A stretch of DNA of 64,000 bases from Camillea tinctor (taxonomy: Eukaryota > Ascomycota > Sordariomycetes > Xylariales > Xylariaceae). The notes under the pieces were generated by a model. The model did not search any database. It was given only the letters and a program-made list of their open reading frames with translations, and was not told the DNA's origin. The stretch is taken from positions 186,001-250,000 of the forward strand of contig MU394107.1 in NCBI GenBank assembly GCA_022578605.1. Reading direction: 5' to 3'. Both the position numbers and the translations under genes were made by a program. Shown piece after piece: positions 1 to 9,845 of this stretch (position 1 is its first letter; each line of letters begins with the position of its first letter).

Positions 1-53
1 CTTTCCCTCCTCCCTACAGATCCTTTCTCATCAATCCTCCAAACCTATATTAA

Positions 54-2887
54 TCAATCGTCCAACAAGCCCGCGGCCAACGTCTCGTAATCCTCCAGGG
101 TATCAGGTTGTTCGGTGACCTCGATCACCTTCTTGCTCTTACTCTTCTTCTTATCCTTCTTCTTGCTCTTCTGCTTCCTATCATCATCTTCTTCTTCACT
201 GCCATCATCCCGCTCAACCCTCTTCTTCGCTTTCTTCCTTGGTCGATCCTCCTCTTCTGCTTCACTTCCACTCCTACCCACCGTCGGCAGCGAGGCCAAG
301 AACGCAAGCGGATCCTCTCCATCCTCATCATCACCAGCCACTAGCGTAGGCATAGGCATACCATCCGCGCCCCCCTTCGCCTCCTCCGCCTCGCGCGCCT
401 TGCGCTTAAGCTTCTTCTCACGGCGCCGCTCGCGGGCGACCTGCTTATCATCGGCATCGGCCTCTTTGACGCGCGCGGCCTCGCCCTCGACGAAGCGGCG
501 GCGCTGGTCCTCGGCGTCGCCGTCGCGCTGGAAGTCCGCCTCATCCTTGATGCGGTAGGGGTGGTGGGCGGTGCCGTCGTCGTCGAACACGACCTTGTCA
601 GGGCGGCCCTTGAAGCGCAGCAGCTTCTTCTTGCTCTGCAGGAGCTTCTCACGGCGCTTCGAGTCCACAACCAGGGGCGCATCGCCGCCGAGGCCGGTGA
701 GCACTTTGGTGCCGATCGGGGGGGAGGTGGAGTCGGCATCGGAATCGGAGTCGGAGTCGGAGGAGGCTGCTTGGTCGAAGTCGTCGTCTTTGAGGACGCG
801 CTTTACGGCCAGGAAGTCGTCCTCTTCGTCATCATCGCCTACGCCGTTCTCGCCGTCCTCGCCAACTAGTTTGGCGTAGTGGTCTGTGAGCACATCTTGG
901 TTCTTCCGCGACACCAATTTGTCGAATTTGGTGCGCACTTCGCCCTTCTTCTTCTTGCCGTCGTCGTCCAAATCGGACTCCGAGTCGCTAGAGAGCATAG
1001 CACGGGAGGCGTTCTTTAGCTTTTTCACATCTTCACCGTTCTGGAACCTCTTGATCTGAGGCGCTCCGGGGAGTCCGAGACTAGTGGCGTAGCCGTCTAG
1101 GTCCAGCTTGTCGAGGTTGAATATTTCCTTGTTTTTATTGTAATTCACGGATTTGACGTAGGAGATGAAGGCTTTCTGCGCGAGGTACTTGAGGTCGCGA
1201 TTGGAGAATATCATGGATTGGATCGAGTTTTGGACATCCTGCTTTTTGCCTTCTTTTACGTTTACTTTCCGTATGGGTACTTTTCTCTGTTCTAGTAGTT
1301 TGAGCATCCCAGCTTCCTCACTCGGATCGAGGAAAAGGACGGCGTTCCCTTTCGCTTCATATCCTGTTTATACTAGTTAGGCCAATTCTTCGGGGTACGG
1401 ATTACTGGATCACTTACTGGCTGTTCTTCCTACCCGATGAATGTACGTATCCAGATCCTCGGGACAGTCAACTTGAACCACGAAATCGACAGCCGGAAAA
1501 TCTAGACCTCTAGCAACAATATCTGTGGCAAAGAGACATGCATATTTAGACGCAGAAAACCTTGAGGTGATTTCTAACCGTGCAACCTGCTTTTGTCTAC
1601 CGTGAAGGTGTAAAAGGGAAATGCCAGGTTGAAGATCTGTAGACCCAGGGGTTAGCCATATTTACGTTAAAATAAAAGGTGATATATGGCCACTTACGTC
1701 GCAAACTTTCGTAGGCAAACCGTACTTGTTTTCCTGAGGATAGGAAAACGATCATTTTGCATTTCTTGTTGGCTTTTATAAATCCAAAGAGAGTATTCAT
1801 CTTATCAGGTAACGGGGTGACGACATAGCTCTGGGTTAGGGTGGTGGGAGTAGCTGCTACAGCCGCCTCATGTACCGACACATATTCGGGATCCTTTAGG
1901 CTCAACCTAGCCAAGTCGGAAATCCTCTTGCTTTGGGTCGCGCTGAAAAGTAATGTCTGGCGGGTTTTCGGCAGGTGTTGGACGAGCGCATCGACGGTTT
2001 GCTGAAATCCCATGTCTGCTAACTAGTCAGTGTCAAAGAATAGGGGAATTTGATTTCGGTGGGGGGATGCGCACCCATGATGCGATCTGCTTCGTCGAGG
2101 ACTAGGATTTGTAGGTTGTCGGTCTGAAGCCCGCTGGTCTGATCGAGATGCTGAAGAATTCTGCCAGGAGCTACGATTGTCAGTATATATGTATCCCAGT
2201 ATTGAGTTCGAATAGGTTCCCTTCACGTACTGCAAACCAAGATGTTCATCCTGTGTAATCTTTGGGCCTCATCCTGTAGACTCTTCCCTCCGATAACCAA
2301 GCCAGCTGAATAGGGGCTACGTCGACCGATTTTCCGCAAGACCTCAAACGTTTGGACAGCCCTACAACCCGTAAGCCAAAAGTCTCTTGTTGAATCATGT
2401 ACCAAACTGACAGTTCGCGCGTGGGGCTTATGATCAAAGCCCCCAATCCGTCGTACTCGCTCCATTGCGCACGATGCAACCTCTCCAAGACGGGGATGAG
2501 GAAGGCGAGGGTCTTTCCAGAGCCTGTTTTCGCTGCGGCGAGTATATCTTTTCCTTTCAGACCGAGGGGCACCGCGGCTTTCTGGATATCGGTAAGGTTC
2601 TGGAAGTGGGATGCTTCGAGCCCGGAAGCGGTAGCATTCGACAATGGTAGATCGGAGAATTTGACGATCTCGTCTGACTTTAGGTCCTGATTATAGACTT
2701 ATAATTAATTACTGTTTCGGTTTCGTATTTTCAATTGGGGCGGTAGAAGCAATGCGCATACCAGCTTGTCTACAGCATCTTGAAGCTTTTGTAGATCTTC
2801 TTGATCACGCTTCCTTTTTAATGATTTCGTTTCGGTCTTGTTTTGGTGTTGCCTTTGCGGCGCCTTCGCACTGGTGCGAGAAGGCAT
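54..2887 (-). CDS. DBP4: DEAD-box ATP-dependent RNA helicase Dbp4/Hca4 (7 exons)
   Basis: Predicted nucleolar RNA helicase of the Dbp4/Hca4 (human DDX10) family, which acts in early 18S rRNA processing and U14 snoRNA release. Exons, read on the minus strand: 2887-2762, 2686-2412, 2361-2231, 2170-2075, 2015-1698, 1636-1418, 1363-54. They join in frame to about 824 aa, the usual size for the family. Visible motifs: Q-motif glutamine (about residue 77), Walker [10 protein letters not shown] (93-101), PTREL (130-134), TPGR (178-181), DEAD (203-206), SAT (234-236) and HRVGRTAR (about 382-389). The last exon encodes a 430-residue tail rich in acidic and lysine runs, as expected for this helicase. 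Splicing at 2412/2361 restores RELAVQTF, which supports the exon choice. It is a housekeeping gene. Family assignment is firm; the exact intron ends are my inference from GT/AG sites and frame. Confidence 0.93.
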
Positions 2888-3193
2888 AGCGGGAATCTAG
2901 CCTGTCGAGTTGTGCGATTGAAGCAAATTGAGGCGCACTCGGGGCTTTACAAAGAGACGATGGGGGATGAATAAGAAAAGAAAAAAAAAAAAAAGAATTG
3001 GGAGAATTCTGCCGGTTATTCGATAGTAAAAATCCTCTGACCGCCCTTGACCGCCTTCGAACCATATTACTAAGGTTTGGTTACGGGACCCACCTTAGTA
3101 CATACCTATGTAGGTATTCCGTAATGCATACGCCATTGTACCGTCTCATTACCCTAGGTACATTTCTACCTAACTTTAGGTTTTGCATGCGGT

Positions 3194-3234
3194 CCTTAAC
3201 TTTAGGTCTTTAACTTTAGGTCTTTAACTTTGAG
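3194..3234. repeat. Tandem 14-bp repeat, about 3 copies
   Basis: Unit CTTTAACTTTAGGT is repeated at 3194-3207, 3208-3221 and a degenerate third copy at 3222-3234. A related TAACTTTAGGT word sits just upstream at 3171-3181. It is a simple minisatellite in non-coding DNA. Confidence 0.85.
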
Positions 3235-3434
3235 TAAACACTTACACTTAAATAAAACATCATCTGCTCTTCCATACCATTCACATCGATCGGATCAATA
3301 TCAAGACATCAAAGCCTTAAGATATCTATCTTAAATTCAAATTCATTTTGGTAACAATGACTAGCTATGAATCGTTTTGTACTGCACCTAGGTATAATAC
3401 CAAACTCCCTATGATGCAACATCAACAATGCCGT

Positions 3435-3466
3435 ACACACGAACACACGAACACACGAACACACGA
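3435..3466. repeat. Tandem 8-bp repeat, 4 perfect copies
   Basis: The unit ACACACGA occurs four times without a mismatch. It lies 70 bp past the choline oxidase stop codon, so it may fall in that gene's 3' untranslated region. Confidence 0.9.
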
Positions 3467-3535
3467 GGATCGGTTAGACCCCAAAGCCAACAAAAAGACG
3501 CTTACTACCCAATCTGAGCCTCCATCTTGATTTCG

Positions 3536-5256
3536 TTACAAGCGGGCTCTCTCCTTCTCCTTGATAGCTTCCTCTACGATCAGCTCAGCTGCTCTCTCAG
3601 CAACACCCAGCACCGTCACCATGGGGTTGATAGTAGGGATCGTCGGGAACACGCCCGCATCCACAATACGCAGGTTCTTGAAGCCCCGGACCTTCAGCTT
3701 CTCGTTGACCACAGCCAGGTCATCCGTCGTCGTGTCGCCCATTCGGGTCGTTCCAGACGGGTGGTAGACCGTGTGTGCCGCCTTGCGAGCGTAGTGGCTA
3801 AGCTCTTCGTCTGACTGCACCTTAGGTCCCGGTGCCACCTCCCTCTTGATCCAGTCCTTGAAGGGGGCCTCCTGGGCGATCTTACGCGCAGCCCGCATAC
3901 CATATACGAGAGTCGCCGCGTCGTAGCCCTCGGGGTCGGTGAAGTACCGGAAATCCAAAGCCGGCTTGACCTTCGGGTCTGCCGAGGTCAGATACAGCCG
4001 ACCTCGGGAACGTGGGCGCGGGATGTTTGGTGTCATGCAAAACGCGTATCCGTCCGGTATGTCTGGGTACCCTAGACGAAGAGTGTTCAGCGTGAATGGG
4101 ATCTGGTAGCAGTGCATCATGACATCTGCGATATCGCCATCGTTGATACCCAGAGGGTTGGCTGGGGACTTTTTAGATCCTGCGCCGGGCGCCTCGCGAC
4201 GTAGGAAGATACCCGCGTCCGAGTCCATAGTCGTCTGGTTCTGGGGCACGGGCTTGTTCAGTTCCCACATAATGATACTTTCTGGGTGGTCTTGGAGGTT
4301 CTCGCCAACACCGGGCATGTCGCGCACGACGGGTATTCCGAGAGAAGACAGCTGCTCCTTGGGTCCGAGACCAGACAGCAACATCAGACGAGGCGTGTCT
4401 ACGGCACCAGCACTGAGAATAAACTCAGTCTTGGCTTTGATCGTACGCTGCGAGCCGTCTTGGAGCGCAAGGCTCAAGCTGCTAACCTCATCACCACTGA
4501 CATTGATCTTAGACACCCAGGCATTGGTTAGAACGGTCAGGTTAGGCCGCTTCTCCTCGCCCTTGAGGATCGGGTGAATATAGGCTACCGAGGCACTAGA
4601 TCGTCTGCCATCGTCCGGGTTGTAGCTGACCGAGAAGAAACCAACACCGGTCTTTAAGGATCCCGTCTCTGTAATCTGCTTGTTGAAATCATCGATTACC
4701 GGTATGTTCATCGCCGTACTGCATGCGTTGATCCAATCCTTGCATAGCTGGTTGCGGTGTCTCGCGTGAACCGGCTGGATCGTGTTCTTCAGCTTGTTAA
4801 GTGCCTTCATGAACGTGGGAAACGTCCAGCCTTTCGCGCCGAGGGATTGCCAGATATCCAGGTCATATTCGAAGGGTCGGAAGGAGATCAAGGTGTTGTG
4901 CGATGAACAACCTCCCAAGACCTTGGCTCGTGAGTGTCTAATGAAAGAATTGCCTACAAACAGAACATGAGAAAAGAATGTCTACCTTTCGGACAAAGTT
5001 GTGTTCACTTACCCATGGGCTGTTCAGTGGTGCCGTAGTCGTAATCCAGCTCACCACCCAGCAGTTTCAGCCATTCTCCTAATTTCAGCACACGATCGTC
5101 CCTATAATCACTGGGACCGGCCTCAATGAGAAGTACGCGCTTGTGTGGCAGATACTCTGCTAGCCTTGCGGCAACGACACAGCCAGCCGTGCCACCACCG
5201 ACGATGACATAGTCGTACTTGTCAGCATCAGATACCGGGAGCTGATTGGTAGTCAT
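3536..5256 (-). CDS. Choline oxidase-like GMC flavoenzyme (2 exons)
   Basis: GMC-family flavoprotein, most like bacterial-type choline oxidase, which oxidises choline via betaine aldehyde to glycine betaine using O2. Exons 5256-5013 and 4953-3536 give 553 aa. The FAD dinucleotide-binding motif IVGGGTAG lies near residues 18-25. The GGCSSHNT segment places His100 where choline oxidase attaches FAD covalently (His99 in the Arthrobacter enzyme). His304/Glu306 (QDHPE) and His362 match substrate-pocket residues, and His479 with Asn524 form the GMC catalytic pair. One difference is visible: Thr102 occupies the position of Ser101 in the bacterial enzyme. The start ATG lies 14 codons before the beta-alpha-beta fold. 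It is transcribed divergently from a betaine aldehyde dehydrogenase, which strongly supports the choline assignment. A choline dehydrogenase or another GMC alcohol oxidase is the alternative. Confidence 0.9.
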
Positions 5257-6355
5257 GATTGAGGAGCAGAGAAGATTTTTTCACAGGGTATAATCCCACA
5301 AAAGCAGCAAAGCATATACAATTAAGCAACAGCTAACCTGATATCAAAAATCTGACAACGTTCCATGTGGCAATGGATGGTCTATAAAAGAAAAGGGAAA
5401 CAATTGGAAATATCCGAACATAGAATATCAACCTGCCAAGCTCGGTGACAAACTAAGCCAACATTTTCCCAGCTTGGCCATCTACGCATACATACAGATA
5501 AGCTAGGGACCCAAGTCCAGTGCCGCTTAAGGAAGCGGTGAAAAGCGGGCTTGACTCGTGCACGACTAGACAAGGCCCTGCAGATTGCGCAGTAGTACAT
5601 AGTCAGTTCGCGCAAGCTGTGTTAATCCCAAGCGGGAAAGGATAGTCGACGACTCATGGTTTCACGACGCCATCAAGGGGGTCTTGGGGCCTATCGACAA
5701 ACAAGAAATGCTATGACGCCACTGCTGTCCTTATCGGGAGAGGCTTTTGCGAACTCTGCAGAAGCGGGACCTGTCCGGCTCCATCAAGCTATCTTACTCT
5801 TCCTGCTCTTCGGCGTAAGCCAGCCAGCCCACCGTACGATTCCTTCAGATCTTTCCCCACGTGACCCGCCAGACTGCCGGGTAGTGATATGGTTTCCTTG
5901 GATATACCGCAGAATTACCAACCAATCATCAAGGGGGCTTTCTAGCGTCGTCTGGGACAATCGGTGATATGGAGTTGGCTACCCTAGCAAGTTTTACCTA
6001 ATGTACTCCGCCGGTGTCCCCGAACCTCCGTCAATCAGGTAACATCGTCACCAGTGAGACAACCTGGGGAACATTTCACGCGCAGAGCTAGGTATTGATT
6101 AAATTTTCTGCTTGCGGCTCATATAGCCGATCTAGGATAGAGTATCTTGCTATCATGACGACCTATCTGGCTATTTCGTGCATTTAGATATCAGGTTGTA
6201 TCGATTCTGGACACTTTAGATAACCCATCAGCTGAGTTTGTCCCTCCTCTTTGGATCTCTCTCGCACCCGACCCGCAGGACAGGATCGCTGTATCCATTG
6301 AGTGTATCTGGTAGCTTAAATTTTTTTTCTCTATACATTCATCCGCCCGCCCGAC
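5257..6355. promoter_or_regulatory. Shared divergent promoter of the choline-to-betaine pair
   Basis: This 1.1-kb non-coding stretch separates the start codons of the choline oxidase (-) and the betaine aldehyde dehydrogenase (+), so it must hold both promoters. A palindromic CACGTG box lies at 5858-5863. Pyrimidine-rich leader sequence precedes the right-hand ATG. No TATA box or specific operator can be named with confidence. Confidence 0.6.
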
Positions 6356-7858
6356 ATGGCTGTCAGAGAAGAAGACCGCCACACCTTCTACGCAGGGCAA
6401 CCACAGCCTTCAGCAAAGTCAACCGGCACCTTCGAGTCTATTGACCCGTCGAATGGAGAGCCGGTATGTAAAATACACACCTCATCGGAGGCGGCCGTCG
6501 ATGCTGCCATCCAATCTGCCCAGGAGGCATTTCCCTCGTGGTCTAGCACACCCCCGATAGAACGGGCTCGGATCCTACAACGCGCTGTGGCGTTGCTGCG
6601 TCAGCACAATGACCCCCTTGCACGCGTCGAGACCATCGATACCGGCAAGCCCTATTCAGAGACCTCGACGGTAGATATCGTCACAGGGGCGGATGTTCTC
6701 GAGTATTTCGCCAATCTCGTAGCTAGCGGTGGCCTGAATGGCGAGTCCTTCCGTTTACGGCCATCCGCCATGGTCTACACCTCCAAGGAACCCCTCGGTG
6801 TCTGTGCAGGTATTGGTGCCTGGAACTACCCGATCCAGATCGCACTATGGAAATCGGCGCCGTGCTTAGCGGCTGGCAACTGCATGGTCTACAAGCCTAG
6901 CGAGTTCACGCCACTGCATGCCGAATACCTAGCCGGACTCTACCGCGAGGCTGGACTGCCGGAGGGCGTCTTCAATGTCGTCTACGGGGCTGGTGACGTA
7001 GGCGCGTACCTGACGAAGCACCCGGCCATCGCGAAGGTGAGCTTCACGGGGCAGGTGAGCACGGGCAAGAAGGTTGCCGGTGCCGCGGCCGGGGGCATGA
7101 AGTACGTGACCATGGAACTGGGCGGCAAGAGCCCACTGGTGATCCTCCCGGATGCGGACGTGGAGCAGGCCGTGGACGTGGCGATGATGGCCAACTTCTT
7201 CAGCTCGGGCCAAGTGTGCACCAACGGCACGCGGGTATTCGTGCCGCGCGCCATGAAAGAAGCGTTCGAGCGGACCCTCCTAGGCAAGATGCCGTTCGTG
7301 CGCGCGGGCGACCTCTGGGACCCGGCGACCAACCTCGGACCCCTCAACAGCAAGGCCCACCATGCTAAGGTGGTGGATTACGTACGCCGCGGCGTGGAGG
7401 AGGATAAAGCCACGCTGCTGTGCGGCGGGGTCGGAGCGCCCGCGAACCTCCCTCCGGCCTTGCGGGGCGGATACTGGGTTCAGCCCACCGTGTTCACCGA
7501 CTGCAGGGACGACATGGTGATTGTGCGTGAGGAGATCTTCGGGCCCGTCATGGCGATTCTGACGTACGACAAGGTGGATGAGGCGGTCCGCCGCGCCAAT
7601 ACGACGGAGCTGGGGCTTGCGGCGGGGGTAGTGGGCCGGGATATCGACGCGTGCCACGGGGTAATCTCGCGGCTCGAGGCCGGCATAACGTGGGTGAACA
7701 CGTGGGGAGAGTCGCCGGCGGAGATGGCGGTAGGGGGGTGGAAGCAGAGTGGTGTGGGGGTAGAGAACGGGAGAAGGGGACTGGAGGCGTGGGTTAGGAA
7801 TAAGAGCACTCTCGTCGAGATGGGGGGAAGTGCTGGGAACGTGTTTTCGAAACTTTAA
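6356..7858 (+). CDS. Betaine aldehyde dehydrogenase (BetB-like ALDH)
   Basis: NAD(P)+-dependent aldehyde dehydrogenase predicted to oxidise betaine aldehyde to glycine betaine, a compatible solute and methyl donor. It is a single 500-residue open frame without introns. Typical ALDH features: WNYP with Asn157, the MELGGKSP segment with the general base Glu254, the nucleophile Cys288 in [13 protein letters not shown], and REEIFGP (391-397). Long stretches follow the bacterial BetB pattern, notably around residues 95-115, 150-180, 275-300 and 383-405, which favours betaine aldehyde over generic ALDH substrates. The ATG at 6356 follows a pyrimidine-rich leader and starts a normal-length protein. 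Codons become markedly GC-rich in the second half. No C-terminal SKL is present, but the last three residues are SKL-like in order (S-K-L at 498-500), which reads as a canonical peroxisomal targeting signal type 1. Confidence 0.93.
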   Translation: MAVREEDRHTFYAGQPQPSAKSTGTFESIDPSNGEPVCKIHTSSEAAVDAAIQSAQEAFPSWSSTPPIERARILQRAVALLRQHNDPLARVETIDTGKPYSETSTVDIVTGADVLEYFANLVASGGLNGESFRLRPSAMVYTSKEPLGVCAGIGAWNYPIQIALWKSAPCLAAGNCMVYKPSEFTPLHAEYLAGLYREAGLPEGVFNVVYGAGDVGAYLTKHPAIAKVSFTGQVSTGKKVAGAAAGGMKYVTMELGGKSPLVILPDADVEQAVDVAMMANFFSSGQVCTNGTRVFVPRAMKEAFERTLLGKMPFVRAGDLWDPATNLGPLNSKAHHAKVVDYVRRGVEEDKATLLCGGVGAPANLPPALRGGYWVQPTVFTDCRDDMVIVREEIFGPVMAILTYDKVDEAVRRANTTELGLAAGVVGRDIDACHGVISRLEAGITWVNTWGESPAEMAVGGWKQSGVGVENGRRGLEAWVRNKSTLVEMGGSAGNVFSKL

Positions 7859-9248
7859 GAAGGGCGGCTTGCTTGGGGTAATAGGGAGGGTGAAGGCTAC
7901 TCGTTAAACTACACTACAGCTATATAAGTTGAAATGTCCTGGGTTGGCAATGTGGTTTACGGGCAATGATAGTCGAGGTTGTGATATTGATTAATGACGG
8001 CTATGGATCAAATAAATAATAAATCACTAGGTATTTTCTATTATGGTCGATATTCTGAACTACATACTCTACGAGATTTTCTATGGCTACCTGTAACTTC
8101 TACTCGTTGGAGAAATAGAGAAGGTATTCCCAGATACCTAGATTATATGACGAATTAGAACAGACGTTTCAGGACTTATTCGATGCTCTACGGGTAGTAC
8201 CGTATTGTCTTTTTACTATCCCCGGTTGCTATGAGAGAATACCTAGGTAATTCCGAACTGACCGATCATAGCCTACCTACTAGAGTCACTTACGTAAATC
8301 AACGTTCGGCATTGCCTACTTCGTGTTGTCCGAATTAACTTTTCCCTTTTCTGCCCCCTGCTTTTGCTTGAACCAACTCACGACTCGACAACACATCAAC
8401 TAGCAGGTTAATAGATGTACATGGCAATCATGTAAGGGCGAGACATAACAACTTACATGACACGGCAGATAGTGTAGTCTATTCCTTCCCACTTAGAATT
8501 AAACATATCAAAGATCGTCTTATTCACGACTCAACAGACTTGACTAACAAATGTTCAGGTCTTGGTATACGGATATGCCGTTCTTCCTGTACGTACCTTG
8601 ACTAAGTAGTTGTTGCTAGTCTAGCATATTACTACATATATTAGTTTCTCGGCATACATATGTACCTTTTTTCTTTTTTATAGGTACACTACGAATCGGA
8701 GTTATCCTATTGTACACTACGTATGTCGTGCTAGTGTAGTTACGAGTTTTTACTAACCTACTAGTTCCTTACACTACTATACTACATACGCCAGTTCCAA
8801 TCCGACAGGCCAACCCTTTCGGCGTTAATATGACAAATGCTGTGGGGACCTCACCTTTTTACTCGCGCTCGTGCTATATTAGCCCGTATGGGGAAATGAT
8901 GCACGTATCTCGTTACGTTATCGTGGAATGGGTTTTATGCCGATTCATGTTGGTTTTTCTCGATCATGATCATGATCATGGTTATAGTTGGGTTAGTAGA
9001 TATGCATGGTGCAACGGTCGGACGGGAGGGGCGAGTCGTCGGGACGGTGCATGAGGGGAATAAGAAGGAAAGGGAAAAAAGGTGAAGAAAAAGAAAACAC
9101 CCAAAATAGTAGAGAAGAGGAATGCAGAAATATGCAAGTCCCAATGGATACGTAGCATACCTGTCTGGAAGGTTTCTTCAAATATAATTGTTCTCAATGT
9201 CAAAAAAAAAAACGGCTAAGAAATGTACATAAAAATGTATTAACTGAC
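7859..9248. other. Intergenic region, no gene seen
   Basis: AT-rich DNA between the aldehyde dehydrogenase and the tRNA gene. It contains many TACCTAGGTA-like words and a short GATCAT tandem near 8963-8979. Small open frames at 8830-9203 are low-complexity and unconvincing. Confidence 0.6.
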
Positions 9249-9333
9249 TCCCCCGGACAGGCTTGAACTGTCAACCTCCTGATGTACCTTTGTGATAACA
9301 GTCAGACGCGCTAGCCAATTGCGCCACGGAGGA
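9249..9333 (-). tRNA. tRNA-Asn (anticodon GTT) with a 12-nt intron
   Basis: Read on the minus strand, the 5' TCCTCCG pairs with CGGGGGA at the 3' end, giving a 7-bp acceptor stem with one T-G pair. A GCGC/GCGC D stem follows. The anticodon stem TCTGA pairs with TCAGG, and the loop reads C-T-GTT-A. Between the base after the anticodon (position 37) and the last loop base lie 12 extra nucleotides (TCACAAAGGTAC), the normal place for a nuclear tRNA intron. The T arm is GACAG-TTCAAGC-CTGTC. The mature length without CCA is 73 nt. The pol III terminator would lie on the lower-coordinate side. Structure and identity are read by eye. Confidence 0.9.
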
Positions 9334-9845
9334 ATTGTTGAAGGAAGGCCCCATATTCTCAATTGTATAGATTAGGTAGTAAGGATCTAATCTTATCAGC
9401 TTGTGGGCTTACCCGGCGGGACACTTTGGGTTGTCAGGCTAATCCCAATCTGCCTTATCCATAGGCTTGGCTTATCGGGACAACAACAGTGAGAAACCGT
9501 GGAAAGTCAACAATCGGTGCTGCGTATTTGGTGCTCCGTCCTTCTTATCCTGTACATACTATTCTACCTAGGATCCCTTCACTCACCTAAGGTTCTTCTC
9601 CGTAACCAACGCAACACAATGCAACGCCACTAAGGTACGCGATCGACAACATAACCGAGTTGGTCATGTTTAGGTCAGCCTGGGCTTGTTTGTCTTGTGA
9701 ATCCGAGGCTCGCCCATCTATTCCGACATTCTCTACCCCAACCACAACCACAACCACAACCACATAGTCACATAGTCACATAGTCACAATCACGACCACG
9801 AAATCACACATAAATCAATCGATCGCATTCCTCGATAATGTTGCC
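9334..9845. other. HAUS6 upstream region
   Basis: Non-coding. It holds the presumed promoter and 5' leader of the augmin gene and a compound microsatellite (9738-9790). Nothing else is evident. Confidence 0.6.
9738..9790. repeat. Compound microsatellite (ACCACA)n-(CATAGT)n
   Basis: Four copies of a CCACAA-type hexamer run directly into three copies of a CACATAGT-type unit, about 60 bp before the HAUS6 start codon. It is probably part of the 5' untranslated leader. Confidence 0.85.

Larger units (their letters stand above)
2888..3535. other. Intergenic region, DBP4 promoter side
   Basis: No gene is supported. It carries the DBP4 upstream region, an A-rich run near 2978-2995, and two small tandem repeats listed separately. 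It also lies downstream of the choline oxidase stop codon. Confidence 0.7.

Noticed and set aside
6982..7657. Long minus-strand open frames antisense to the aldehyde dehydrogenase
   Set aside because: They are mirror frames of a GC-rich coding sequence and show no domain of their own.
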